This document shows positions 1 to 11,949 of a DNA stretch of 64,000 nucleotides, piece after piece. Location: assembly GCA_025766275.1 (NCBI GenBank), contig JAFKAC010000026.1, positions 248,001 to 312,000 of the forward strand, read 5' to 3'. The notes beneath the pieces were generated by a model, which did not search any database, was not told the DNA's origin, and saw only the letters and a list, made by a program, of their open reading frames with translations. The DNA is from Lactarius indigo (taxonomy: Eukaryota; Basidiomycota; Agaricomycetes; Russulales; Russulaceae). A program made the position numbers and the translations under genes. Numbering within the stretch: the stretch's first letter is position 1; the number at the start of each line of letters is the position of its first letter.

Positions 1-1994
1 GAGGAGGTAATTGCAACACCCATTGTCTTGAAAGAAGAGGAATGGGTTGGCATCTCTCGGGCGGGCGATAGCGCTCATCAATCATGTGACGAAGATATGA
101 GGGACTCTCAAGATACTGACGAGACGGATGGCCCTGGATGCGACATAGGGGATAGCAATGCTGACGACAGCAACGTCGACGACAACAATGCTGACGACAG
201 ATATGCCGACGACAGTGACAGCGACGATAGCGATGCCGACAACAGCGACGCCGACGACAGCAATGCCGACAACAGCGACGCCGATGACAGCGACTCTGAT
301 GACAGCAATGCCGACGATAGCAATGTGGGGGATAGCGATACCGAGATGTTCGACATAAACGGCGGAGACAGCGACAAAGACGATAGTGTGGAGGCCAGTG
401 ACAGTGACGTGGGGGACACCAATCCTGGGACCAACGACATGGCAGACAGTGAGACTGAAGGTACTGACATCGTGCTTGGTAGCCGAGCCTCTTCTCCAGA
501 TCCCGCTGATCGCAAAAAACATCTTTTGTCTCTGGTACGTGATTCGTGTTCAAATTTGGCCACGAGACTGAGACCTATAAGGCCAAGGACATAAAGCATA
601 TTCAGAAGCAGCCCCAGGTACGCACGTCGATCTGTGGATGTGACTGCGCCTAACCCTTTTCCAGAACTCACCTTGCACCAAGGGTGACGTCCAGATTATT
701 TTGAAGCAAATGCTTCGGGGTGCCAAGTTAGATTGTAGCTCTCGCACAAGCAGAGGGGATCGTGCCGGCCACAAGGCTGGTCGTGAGCAAAAGGTGCAAT
801 CGCTACTTCCAAGGCATCAGAGTCACAGTAGTCTGGAGATGAAGGTATGTTGCCAGTCCGTCATTCTAGACCATGCTCACAAATACCCATGTGTGGACAG
901 ACAGAGGTCCGTAAATTCGCAATGAAGTTATTGAAAAGGAAAAACAAGCAATCGCGTTTCCATCTCCCATCTCGGAAGGAGTTTGTGCGGTTCGAGAAAC
1001 GAAAGGAGGGTGGTCCTACCAGCAAGAACTTTCGTGTCCAGTTGAAGGGGTCGCTTGCATGTCGGTGGAATCGTCGCGCCGCTGACGTCTTCTCTGAGGC
1101 ATACATCAAAAAGTACAAGAATCGATTCAAGCACGAAGATCTGGTGGCTTGCTTCAAGACTCACTTGCGTACACTCAAGAACCAGCACGAGCGCATCAAA
1201 GCCGGTCCTACCAAAACACAAACGGATATTGAGCGCTGTTCGACGAGTGCCCGCCAAACTCGTAGGCAAGGGGTGGGTAAGCTACAAAGGTAATATAACT
1301 TGCATGCTGACGGATATCGCGTAGATTGCTCGGCGGAGAGGAGAGGTTCTTGATGGATATGGAGATCTGCAATACATCGCTCGTCACCTGAACAAGTTAG
1401 GAGTAGACGGTATGAGTGGGGACGAGTCAGATCACTCAGGTGGTCGTCGGCGCTACGTTGTACAGAAACTAAACTGGAGATCGGACGACGTTACAGCCGC
1501 GTTGAGAGTCCTGGATGCACTGGCTCTCGTATCTCACTGGACTAGCGATGGGCGGCCTAGGCCCGGTAAGTTCCCTCATGTCCGAATCGATTCCAACAGG
1601 GTGGAGAATCGGGACCCTGTCCGCAACCTTCCACGCAACTTTTACCGGGAAGATTGGCTCGACACCCTTGACGATTATGAACTCCGAGAGCTCAACATTC
1701 ACAAACCCGTTAATCTTGCCTTGCCGGACCGGATATTAAGGTATGTGACAAGGTCTCTCAGTTGACGTGTTCTTAAATTTCGTTTGCATTAGCCTCGCTC
1801 ACAGGTACAAGGGTGCGTCGGACCCTCAAAGACCCCCGTTGCCAAGGGGGGGTGCTCAAAGCTCTACCCCGGAGTCCCGCGGCATGAGACCCAGGGGACA
1901 AAGGCACTCGGAGCCGAGAAATGCGAAGCATGGACGAGTACCAAAGGCGATGCACAAGAAGGGTAATAGGGATAGCATGGATGTTGACGATTGA
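1..1994 (+). CDS. Multi-exon hypothetical protein with Asp/Ser-repeat N-terminus, 5' end outside window
   Basis: The frame is open from the left edge. Splicing that keeps one frame gives exons <1-534, 582-617, 665-844, 901-1272, 1325-1740 and 1793-1994, stopping at a TGA. Introns are 47, 47, 56, 52 and 52 nt. The last acceptor could instead be at 1804, also in frame. The N-terminal ~170 residues are strongly acidic and repetitive (D/S/N/A). A basic stretch follows (RRQG then IARRRGE), then a block containing GMSGDESDH, VTAALRVLDAL, PRNFYREDWLDTL and ELNIHKP, then a basic Pro/Arg-rich tail ending MDVDD. The SDESDH...LPRNFY block resembles a multi-copy hypothetical family I recall from mushroom genomes; its function is unknown. 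No transmembrane segment is visible. Exon structure is inferred from splice sites and frame only. A nuclear role is conceivable from the acidic and basic tracts but is not shown. Confidence 0.6.
130..420 (+). repeat. Coding minisatellite of Asp-Ala/Ser-Asp units
   Basis: Degenerate tandem units built on GACGACAGC and GCCGACAAC run through the first exon of the edge gene. They encode alternating DDS, NADDS and SDADNS units. The repeat stays in frame throughout, so it looks like a length-variable coding repeat rather than non-coding satellite DNA. Confidence 0.6.
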
Positions 1995-4318
1995 GAGCTT
2001 TGCGACTTGGCTGTGACTCGGCCACAGGAAATTCTAGTATATATATAGTGTCTTGACCGCCGAAAGAAGTCCATTTATGTTAAACGATTTTATCCAGAAT
2101 AATAACATCCTACTCTCCCTTGTATTCATATATACCAGTCTTGGTGATTGTCATGGGTGCGAGAAACCTGCACAGGTACCGGCGGGGTGGGAAGCCACGA
2201 CTTGCGTCACACCACCTCGGCCCAAGGCAAGCCCATACTGGCCGTACCTTTAGCACGCGTGGACAACGTATCGTTTTTTTTTTTGTTGGACCCCCCCAGA
2301 ATCGCATGTGAAGCTGTGAAGGGTGGCCCCACGGAACGAAAACCCCATATCCTCCATTTCGGCAGGATCTCAGGGGAATATACAACATGGGCCCACCGCT
2401 ACGTCAATCTCGGGCTTCACCAGTTCACCCCCCTGTTTTGACGCGTTAGACTCCCCGGGTCTCAAATGGGTCTCCTCGGGGATCATGCCACACTCTCAAC
2501 CCCTGTCGCCCGCAACTCGCCTCTAGCAGCAGCAACCCCTCGTCAACGTCCACTGTCAACTTTGTTGACCGCAACCCAGATCTCGTCTTTTCCAGCCTCT
2601 ATACGACCACTAAAGAGCGCATTGCAACGCACGAGTTCTAAAGCCAGCCGTACCATGTACTGGTGCCCACCCTGCGCCTCGTCATCCCCAACAACAACAT
2701 CCCTGACTTTGCGCTAACACCCTCTTCGCCTATCCCATTTGGGTCACGCTGGCTATCTCCACCGCCGCCTCGGGATGCTGATTGCGGTGATTTTCTTTAG
2801 CTTCTGCGACCCGGCGGATGTAACAGAAGAGGCACCCACACGTGAGCGGCGCGGTAGCGGCAGACGTGGAGCCCTTCTGCAAGCAGTTCTGTTGCACCCT
2901 TGGCACTGTCGCACAGACCCGCTATATATGTGTGCGTGCCTTGTTCCCTCTCTTTTTCTGCGTTGGCAGCTGAGAGTATTTGCCTCAAACGACACGAGTG
3001 TGCATTCTGCAGCGACGCGCAGATGGTCCTGCGTAGCCTTCTTCACGGTGAACTACCCATCGACCAGGGCGTGGATACCAGCCGCTCACACGTGAGCCTC
3101 ATATTTGCCTTTGTCGGCTCACGTTCACTGGCGGGCGTTTTGTCGGTGCTGCCACTTCTGCGCTGTTGACGTCACATTTTCGCCGAACGCGTGCGGCGTC
3201 GCGTGCTGCACCGCGCTCAGCACGGGCAACCTACACATTGTCGCCACCCTCTACCTATTCTTCTTCTTTAAGAAGATCTCCTACCGGGTACGTCTCTCGT
3301 GATTGCGCCCCCCCACCCCCTCTCTCTTGTGCGCATGCTGACATATCCCGTCGCAGTGCCTTTTTCACGCTCTGCGCGCGCCGCCTAACGCGGGTCAAGT
3401 CTGATCGTCATGGTGTGTGCAAGCACCACAGCTTGAAAAAAATTGCTGAATGAACCATCCAGGGAGTGGGAGGCGGCGCGTGGTTCCCGTCTGCGCAAGG
3501 TGCGCTTGCAGACAAGTAATAAACTGAGTCCCGCTTGCGGGCTTCACCACGATGACTGCATACGCCATGTACGTTTCTACATTGTCTTCCCTACCGTATA
3601 CTCGAGCTGCTGAGCCTCGTTGCTAACTAGGTGGCCACATCAGGAATCGGCATTGCCAACCGTGACACCATGGCGCAAATGATGGCTAAGGAGGTAGCGG
3701 GGGGGTGCGAGAAGGACACGTCGGTTGAAAAGGCGTAATACCAACCCAGCACCTATCATCGCCGTCCTTTCGCCGACCTCGTACCTCATGCATATGTCCT
3801 ACTTCATCGTCACTGCTCGTGCGCCTCCCTTCTTGCCTGTCCCTGGTCTCCTGCCCCAACATTGCCCACATGCACCATGGTATCGTACCGTGACGACATA
3901 TCCAGAGAAGCGACGCAGTCTTCTGTACAGTAGTAGCGCGACCCGTCCAATATTACACATAGCAAAGAAACCAAAGTGTACGCGCTTGCATTCGTCGATG
4001 ACATCAGTAATGTAAGTACACCCGTACCCGTAAAAACCCGTATCTTTGTGAGGTGGTAGGGGTTTTCTTGGTACGGTTGTGGGTAGCCCGTTAACCTAGC
4101 ATGAAAACCCTTAGGACTACCCAAGCCAATCACATTACTAGAGACGCATTTTTCACCCTAGTTTCAGGACGAACTTTACCATACGCGGATGCCACTGTGC
4201 GTGTCACGTTGAGACGGACTCTAAATGTACGTGCGCCTCACTCATTGAATCTTAGCCTCACTGTTTCAACCCGAAGCCAAGCCTCGCCAGTCACCAATAT
4301 CTGGTACACTCCCTGGCC
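1995..4318. other. No supportable gene; decayed sequence
   Basis: I see no reading frame here that can be spliced into a recognisable protein. The stretch holds a TATATATATA run near 2037, a T-tract near 2274, and one copy of a decayed block also found 3 kb downstream (see 3536-3790). Frequent stops in all frames argue against an intact long gene. Confidence 0.4.
3536..3790 (+). repeat. Decayed duplicated block, copy 1
   Basis: This block and 6527-6785 share the segment starting GGGCTTCACCACGATGACTG, then diverged text, then GCCAACCGTG-CACCATGGC and a shared tail (GAGAAGGAC, GAAAAG). Copy 1 looks like two exon pieces: a donor GTACGT near 3569 and a branch-like TGCTAAC followed by TAG near 3631. 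The second piece could read VATSGIGIANRDTMAQMM. The protein family was not recognised and no intact frame survives. Confidence 0.45.
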
Positions 4319-5862
4319 ATGCCCATCCAATTTCGTGGAAAGTACCTATTGACTCACCCTACACGCGAGGACGCGATTACTTGTGTGGCATTCAGTATTC
4401 ACGGTGACTTTATTGCCATCGGAGGGCTCGATCGAAAGCTACATATTTTTTCCTTGGCCAATGGCCAACTCCATTATTCGATTGTTTCCCCAAGCCATAT
4501 CAAATCACTAATATGGCTCCCTGGAACCGAGCAAACGCTGGTCTGTGCATGCTATAGTGGCATCTTGATGAACATCGTTGTTCGTCCAGGAGTAAGTAAC
4601 CGCCTTGACCTTAAGTTGGGACCCTCACACACTTATCACCAAGGATTCCATAAACCTCAGCTGTTTTCGTGCTCAACATCACGCTATCGAGTTCATGGCT
4701 GCCGATGCTTCCACCGGCTATCTGTCAACAGGTTCCGGGTCAGACGTCCAGATCTGGAAGGGGGGCAAGCGTCGTATGTTCTCGTATGTCTCTCTGTGCT
4801 TGATTTATCTGCATATACTTCAGATGATTGGAAGGGACATGGGATTTTGGGTGTCCCTAAGAAATCTGCAGACAACTGTGACGCAGAAATCATTTTGACT
4901 GGGTTACACTGGCATAGTGGTTCCAGTGCCGGTGGTGGCATAAGGGTAATCACTACATATCGACATCACGGCATTCAGTGGGTTCTATTTTGTGTTTTAT
5001 GGCGTTAACTCTGAAGACAAACTAGATTGTGGGACGTGGAGAAGATGACCGTCATTCAGTCAATCAACATGCCGTCTCCCATGTGTGTAGCCAGGCTACT
5101 GGTGAAGTAACACATGCGCTGATTCATGTCATCTCTATCTACAAGGCTCGGAAGCTCGCTCTCCCCCAACGGGCTTCACATATCCGCCGCTAAACGTGGC
5201 GGATACGATATGTATAGCTTAGACTCCGGAATAGTCCTCCATACATTTGCACATGGCTTACCCCTAGACGCCGATGTGCGCCCTAGTACATTCCTACCGA
5301 GGGGAGTCGCATTTTGCGGCGCGACCGTTGACGGGACTGTGACTCTCTGGGATGTCAAGGTAGGGGATCGGCTGCAGTCCGTCCAGCATCTCCGTGCGTC
5401 CATGCCATCCATACTTCCCTCTATTGGTGCTCATCCTCCAGAAGCGGGTGCAACCCTACATGCTGTTGCAGTACGTTTTGTTGCTACAATTCGCACACCC
5501 ACCCCACCCGCCCTCCCACACAAGCTCATCCCCCTTTTCGCAGGTTCATACAGAAGAGAAGAGCGGTATCATGCTCCTTGCGACGGCATCTCAAAACGAA
5601 GTCAGGGTCTGGCACGCGATATCCGATAGTAGGGATCTCAGCCCCAGTGACCATAGATGATGACTAATTCCTCAAACTAGAAGGTAGTAACCGCCACAGC
5701 AGATACGATGGCCAACGGTTTGCCAAGGTACGGAATTCTTCTAGGTTTTTCACCATAGACACGTGCTCATGTGCACAGCCTGATACTATAGTTGCGGCCT
5801 GGGCAATCACAATATGTGCCATTGCAGTTCTGCTCACATGGGTGTTCCAAGTAGTTATATAG
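4319..5862 (+). CDS. WD40-repeat protein with C-terminal membrane anchor
   Basis: Eight exons join in frame: 4319-4591, 4644-4773, 4824-4977, 5026-5082, 5146-5470, 5544-5628, 5681-5727 and 5779-5862, giving 384 aa. Introns are 48-73 nt with GT/AG ends. Beta-propeller signatures are visible: DAITCVAFSIHGDFIAIGG, a SDVQIW strand, GIQLWDVEKM, DGTVTLWDVKVGD and ASQNEVRVWHAI. This is the pattern of a small WD40 family I recall as common in Agaricomycetes. After the last blade the final two exons add a short basic linker and a ~23-residue hydrophobic segment (VAAWAITICAIAVLLTWVFQ), so the propeller is probably membrane-tethered, tail-anchored style. The start is the ATG preceding PIQFRGKY, which leads directly into the first blade. 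If exon 6 is not spliced at 5628, a shorter form without the anchor ends at 5660. No catalytic function is implied. Confidence 0.75.
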
Positions 5863-6044
5863 TGGTGTGCAGTGTTCCACCTGAAGTGTGGCACATAGGG
5901 ATCGTATTAAACGACGTGACTGGCTTGAAACGGATCATGTAAGACAGCCTGAGGCTGAATGGAGGTACAAACTATCAGGAGAGATCGCAAATTCGGACAA
6001 AAGGGTTGAGATAACACATGAGGGTGTGTGCGAGAGAGGGTCTG

Positions 6045-6190
6045 GACGATGTCTTATTTTCGTATTTAGAAATTTACGTCTGATAACCCCACTGTTGGAC
6101 AGTCGGACGGAGAAACTTCCCACGGTTGGATAGTCGGACAAAGAAATTCGGACAAAGAAATTCGAAGTCCACTGTCCGACAACGGGAATA
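6045..6190. repeat. Dispersed GTCGGACAGTCGGAC-type repeat, copy 1
   Basis: Begins GATGTCTTATTTTCGTATTT and continues with several GGACAGTCGGAC-like units, a direct doubling of CGGACAAAGAAATT, and an inverted match (GTCCACTGTCCGAC). Similar text lies at 17055-17210, and weaker traces near 9170-9240 and 9450. It may be a MITE or a solo-LTR fragment; ends and target duplication were not found. Confidence 0.4.
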
Positions 6191-6526
6191 TCCCACCATC
6201 CCGCAGTTAGACGCATGCAGCACACTGTATTCACCTTACTGTGTTTTATAGTAAGATCCCCAGCCGCTACTCGAATGTTGACATGTTGACATCCGCCAAC
6301 GAGATCGACGGCCGAGGTGCAATGGTACCCAGTTCGGCTTCTGACTGGGTTTGGCCGTACAGATGCCGACTCTCACATGCGCTCACACCTGCGTCTTGCA
6401 CGACTTACCTTCTCCAGAGTCCTCTCATCCGAGTCGCCCTTCTCTGCTCTCGCTCTCAGCTGACGTTCCCGGAATACTGGCACGCTACGCTCAATGTTCT
6501 TGCACCTGAAGCGCCACGCGGTCGCG

Positions 6527-6785
6527 GGCTTCACCACGATGACTGCATACGCCGTGTATGTTTCCACATTATCGTCGGTATCATAAACTCGGGCTGCTGA
6601 ACACATACACACACAGCGGCCAAGTCGTCAACGAGGCGGCCAAATCAGGATTCCACATGGCCAACCGTGGCACCATGGCAGAGGCGATGAGCGAGGCGTC
6701 CTGGGACTAGGGGGTAGCAGAGGTGCACAAGAAGGACCACACATCGTGGAAAAGACATGATAACGACGCAGTACCTCTCCTCTCA
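6527..6785 (+). repeat. Decayed duplicated block, copy 2
   Basis: Second copy of the block at 3536-3790. A candidate donor GTATGT lies near 6556 and an acceptor ACACAG near 6617. The downstream piece reads GQVVNEAAKSGFHMANRGTM. In-frame stops and indels relative to copy 1 indicate decay. Confidence 0.45.
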
Positions 6786-7028
6786 CAATTCCGTCTCTTA
6801 ACATCGTAACCTATATAGGTCCATTGAAAAATTTGGGTCATACACTCACACTCAACCTCCCTATGACCACCTTACCGCACATCGGTATGAGCACGTCTGA
6901 TCCCGTCTTCGACATAACTTACTCAACCACCCAGCCGCCTTCACTGTTTTACCCTTTGCTTAACCCGCCCCCACCGAACCACCTTCTCACAGCGTCTTTT
7001 GGGCGCATCTTCCCATCTCGTGGTGCGT

Positions 7029-7030
7029 CC

Positions 7031-7061
<31 letters not shown>

Positions 7062-7066
7062 ACACC
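7029..7066. repeat. Poly-C plus (CA)n microsatellite
   Basis: A run of C residues is followed directly by a CA dinucleotide repeat. It is a simple sequence repeat with no coding meaning. Confidence 0.9.
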
Positions 7067-7626
7067 CTCCTGCCTTGTTTGGCGCGCCGACCCTGTCTGA
7101 TATGGGCTACACCTGTGATATCACGGCCCGGGGTGGTAACGGTGCCGTTCTCATACTGTCACCACTTCAACTCTGCATCGGGCACAGACGACGCCGAGCT
7201 TGTGCGTGTCACTGTACTAGCTGGAGCCACTACTCCTTCAGCAGAGCATGCTGTCGGATATGGCTGCCATCATTGTCGAGCCCGTGCTTGATGAGGGTAC
7301 GTACCTCCAACCTTCTTTTCAATCCAAATAACCCCAAACGCGATGAAAATTACCACCCGCCACCTGCTGCGACGCATGCAGAGATCCTATTCCTTTGAAC
7401 AATCAAAACATACACAAAGCACCGTAATGTATTTAAGTGGCCTTGCCACCCTTGACTTTCCCCTAGAACCCCCCACCCACACTCTGCTCGTCTCTGGCCA
7501 TCCAGTCCATCTTTGTCCGCGGTGCAGCCAGTTGCTTGACCTATATTCTGGCACATGTTACAGGACCAAGTGAGTGTATGATTCCCACTCATTTTAAAAG
7601 ACTAATTGTCATTTGTTGAGGTTTCA

Positions 7627-8169
7627 ATGGACGAGACAAGCGACTTGCCACCTGTCGCCACCTTAGCCTTCAGGCATTTCCCCCGTGCTCATGCCACTCG
7701 TAGCGCATCCCCCAGACCTCTTCGTATGGCTGATAGGGTGTGTCTCATATTTGATGCGATAAGGTTTCTTGCTGATCCCCTCCAAAGAAAAGGAAGCTTA
7801 GTGGTTCTGAAGCCCAGGACGATCGCCTTTCCAAGCGGCCGACTACGGATGCTATCCTCAGTACTGGTGCGCAGAGTGGACCAAGCCATGAAGTGAGTGA
7901 TACCGTGTTACTGTCCCAGGGTCTGACTGATAATATTGTAGTTTGACAACCCCGGAATGGAGATCACCGCAGCCGATGGAGCAATGAGTGAACTTAGCAA
8001 GGTGAAGGAGGATCTTAGCACCGCCCTTCAAGAAATCGGAGAACTGCATTCTCTAATCGGAGTGCTGAGGGCCACAAACGAACAATTACGGGTCCGCTTT
8101 CACAACCTTCGAGTTCTGATGAATTTGTTCAATGCGCATGTTGATGACTTACTCCCTGAGAGCGAATAG
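7627..8169 (+). CDS. Small basic/coiled-coil protein, probably nuclear
   Basis: Three exons join in frame: 7627-7737, 7788-7892 and 7942-8169 (introns 50 and 49 nt, GTGTGT...AAAG and GTGAGT...GTAG). From the first ATG this gives 147 aa. A second in-frame ATG at 7726 gives 114 aa beginning MADRKRKLSGSEAQDD, which looks the more natural start. The splice creates a KRKL cluster typical of a nuclear localisation signal. The C-terminal half (SELSKVKEDLSTALQEIGEL onward) has heptad-spaced Leu/Ile and is predicted coiled coil, ending LLPESE. No known domain was recognised. The first intron has a weak acceptor, so exon 1 is the least certain part. Confidence 0.5.
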
Positions 8170-11100
8170 GTTACTGCTGCCATCATCGTCCAATAGCTAC
8201 GGAAGAAGCTCGGGATTAATTTTTTGTTCAATAAATAGTCTACTATCTGATTTTTGAGTTTCAATACACTAATACCTTAGAAGAAATATTGATGCGCATA
8301 TCGATGTTATGAATTCTTTGTCATCGTTGTCATACTGGTGAACGCGCTGACTCCAAAAAAAGAAAGTCCTCGTATGCGATCAGCCTTGCCTAGGTACAGG
8401 ATTTCGTGAGGCCCTTGGTGAGATCGTGACTTAGGTTGGTAGTTAAGTGCTGCAAAGAACGGGTGCACATGAGGACTACCACCAGCTGCCGATGTTGCTG
8501 CGCCCGCCTTTGTTACTGGGTACCGCTGTGTTGGGCTTTGCCTCGAGGACAGCTCATTATACTCCCCGAACTCACTGCAGTACATCCCCGCCATTGTGGG
8601 TGGCCATAATGTTTGCCCTCGCCGTCACACCACTGCCAATGAATTCCTTCACCGTCTTGTTGTACCATCTGTCCCGACGCAGACTCTGTCGCCTCTGCAC
8701 AACCACTGGCGTCGCCTCTGCTTGCCGCGGCCCTCGCCCTCGCCTTCAATCACGTTGCTGCTCTTATCGACTATGCTCTCTAAGGTGCTCTCCGAGGCCT
8801 CATGATATACCAGCTGAGTTATTGCCGCCGCCACCCCTGCCCGGGTTATTGGCTTCGCCTCACAACACGACCACCTGGGCCTGTGCCCAGCCGGCTAGCC
8901 CTGTCTTTCCGCGCTCGCCGTCGCTGCTCCACCCACATGACTTCACGTCGGCCAACACTACGGGCCCGTCTTGCCGAACTCGCGTCGCCACCGTGACCAC
9001 ATTGACTGTTCGATGACACGATAGCCGACCTCATTATACAACGCCCAAATGATTCATCTCGCTGATTGTTCCCTTCAAGGTAGGCACCATTCAAGGAGCT
9101 GTGAGGACCCATTTCGGGCTAAGTGCACACAAGAGACATCAAGCATCGCCCCTGCCACTGGCACTGTCTCCCTCGACTGTCCGACATCGGACAATCGTTC
9201 TAGCCGACATCTTGCCTTTGTGATATCGCTCGGCCGACTACTTATAATTACCAGCCCAAAGACGCTTCTTTGCCTCGTGTCATTTGACTTTTGTATTACA
9301 TGTGCGCTCCCGACTCGGAAACCTTCCCCAACAGACTTGGGTTCTATTCCTGTTGACCGACCTCCAAGCCGACCTCATGTTGGTGTTTCTCGACGTCACT
9401 GGGTCACACCCTTGACGCCAGTTTCTAGTACTATGTGCAAGGGTGCGGTGCGATGTCTAATTTTAGTATTTACCTACAGTACATGCTTGCTTTATCTACG
9501 GTAATGAGATTTGCTTGATTTTGGCAAATGGCATCATGATTCTGTCTCTGTCTTACTGTACTTCCCGGTGTCCGTGTCACTGTAACGTTCCCGTGACTGC
9601 AGTAAGCACAGCACGTGGCTCCTGGGACCGTGACGGGAGCGGAGTAAGACCAGTTATGGGGAACCTTGAACTGCCGACACCGTTTTCCCTTCATTATTTC
9701 TTTCGCTGGGATTTTTCAACGTCGTTTTCCCTTGAGAATCTCCTGTGTCATGCCCACTTTCTCTACTTCCTTAGCCCTGGACAGTTGCGCATGTGATCAT
9801 TTTGGTGCAGTTGAGCCAGGCATGACTCCGCCTCGTGCACTTGCGTACGTGCTCCTACGCGATGGACCAGCCCCCACCCTCATCCCAGTGCCCCAGCTAA
9901 CCCCCTACTAGCGCCTGGTGCTGCGCCGCTCACGAACGCTCCCTCTGTAGTTCTGTGGTCTACTATACACGACGTGCCGCGTGGGGGCCCTACCTACGTC
10001 ATGGTACCACCCGTCATCGACCGGACCCACTTCCAACGGCTTCGCGTGCAATCCCCCGTGCGTGTCCTCCTTCCATTTATTTTTGTCTCGTTTCTCCCGA
10101 ATAAGCATAGCGGGTTCCGTGGCTGACCCTCTTTTGTAGTTTTTTTTTTTGCAGGTCACGCTGACAAAACGGGTGCAGCTGTTGCTGAAGCGCTGGTTAG
10201 TTAAAAGCCCCTATGTGAGCCTCAAAATGAATGTAATTATTGTCGCCTCCTGACCTCGAGGCAAGCCCGAATTCACTGGTCATTAATGACCTCTTTTCGC
10301 ACCCGCCGTGTATCGTCAACTATGTGTCCGGACCGCGGCTGCGGCTGCCAGGTTTGGGCTTTCTCCCTGATGATCACCGCCTACTCAAAATGTGCTCCAG
10401 CTTTCTCCATCTAACGTCACACGAACGCACGCCCACGCACGCTGCGGCGAATGGGTCGTCTCTTGGTGGTGTCCGTAGCTACCCTACAATGCTTTTCGAT
10501 ACCAACTTCCACCCAGAAAGTGGTGCGCTGCCAGACACGCTCCCTTCTCTTTCGCATCCTCCCCCCTTCCTATGTGCTACAGCTCTAGCCTTGGCACACG
10601 GACTCCAGTGGTGCGTACTTTGTCACTTCTCTCTCTCTTGACACTCACCCAACTCCCTCTGCCCAAGATCCGTGCCACCAGCCATACACCCATCTCCTCA
10701 CCACCACGCACACCGCACCGGGGTGCGTCACATCAGGCAGCTCCATCTCCGTGAAGCCCGCCCTGCAACTCGCCAATACCACATATCCAATTGTATTTAC
10801 CGTTGCCGACATGAAGAACTGAAAGGCAGCATGTCGTACCGTCCAGAACATCGCGCACCTCGCAACCGGGAACTCAGATGCTGCGCTGTTCGAGTACTCC
10901 GAAGTTCCCTGGAGGATCTAATTGTCGCTTGGCTCGGTGAGTTGTTATCAGGTTATTTTCTGCGTGTCCTTGGAGATCTAGAGCGTACACAGGTAGGCCC
11001 TGTGACAGAAGTCAGAGATCCGCTGTGAGAGCTGAGTGACGAGAGTTCCAAGTTCTCCTGGGGTATCAGCGACGTCGACAGGTCCAATGGACGGAGTATA

Positions 11101-11949
11101 CACAGCCGAAGCTGCTCGCCCCACACTTAAAGGTACCTGTGCGTGTGACTGCAAACGGGTTTATATTTCTGACCTTGATCAGCGCGCTTACAGCCGATGT
11201 TGCGTCTGCTGTCGCTATCGAGCCGCAGCCCGGCTCGCTCCCCACCAACCACGACGTTTTCCGCTTCAAGCTCAAGAATGGTGCCGATGACAACTTCGCC
11301 GAGTCACCCACACCATTAATTCATCAGTGCGAGTTGCAGGCTGAGAGCAACCCTAACCAGGGTAAGACCGATGGGGGTGCCCCCCAACGTGAGCCGAAAG
11401 CCATATGGGCGCCTCCGATAATAACGATGAGCAGGGCGGCGCTTGTCAACTCAGCCTACATGCCGCACATCCTGACCAGAATTTTTTTGATGGTAAGCGG
11501 ACTTGTTCATAGTCATTTTATGCACTCTAATAGATATGCGGATCATTGTATACACAAAATTACGCCGCTATCAGTTCACCTTTTCATATGACTAGGATTG
11601 CCAGTGGGCCCAAAGGGCCCTCCGCCAACTTGTCGATACCACTGCACCCATAATGGGATCCTTTGTGAGTTATAGTATAGTAAATATGTTTAGCGGAGCG
11701 TTTGGTCGTTAGGCCATGCGAGGATCCGCGAGCCTACAAATGTGCCTCTCGAACTCTTGCTACCGTGGGGCTGAAATCAACAAAGATATGAAATGGGAGT
11801 GACAGATTGTGCAGTGACTAGTGATCGCGCGCGACGGTGGTAAGTTAGACATCGGGGTCTCGCCAGATCTCACCGATCTTGCCTTCCTACTGCTCAGACC
11901 TGGCCCTCCTTTCTCCAATTTCGGTCCCAGTGTTCACGGATTCTTACCC
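8170..11949. other. No supportable gene
   Basis: About 3.8 kb without a reading frame I can assign. There are coding-like scraps, for example a stretch near 10,760-10,910 reading VQNIAHLATGNSDAALFEYS after an in-frame stop, and another near 11,140-11,360. They do not assemble into one protein, and I treat them as decayed or chance frames. Confidence 0.4.

Larger units (their letters stand above)
5863..7626. other. No supportable gene; repeats only
   Basis: Contains a dispersed repeat (6045-6190), the second copy of a decayed block (6527-6785) and a C-tract/CA microsatellite (7029-7066). A short stretch near 7250 reads MAAIIVEPVLDEG, but no coherent gene could be built around it. Confidence 0.4.

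Noticed and set aside
82..671. Long reverse-strand and other-frame open stretches over the Asp/Ser repeat
   Set aside because: They are by-products of the periodic GAC/AGC repeat. The forward frame splices into a longer conserved protein.
7230..7290. Stretch reading LSDMAAIIVEPVLDEG, like the class-III aminotransferase motif
   Set aside because: No flanking aminotransferase sequence could be assembled in frame, and the following bases belong to an unrelated small gene. One short motif is not enough.
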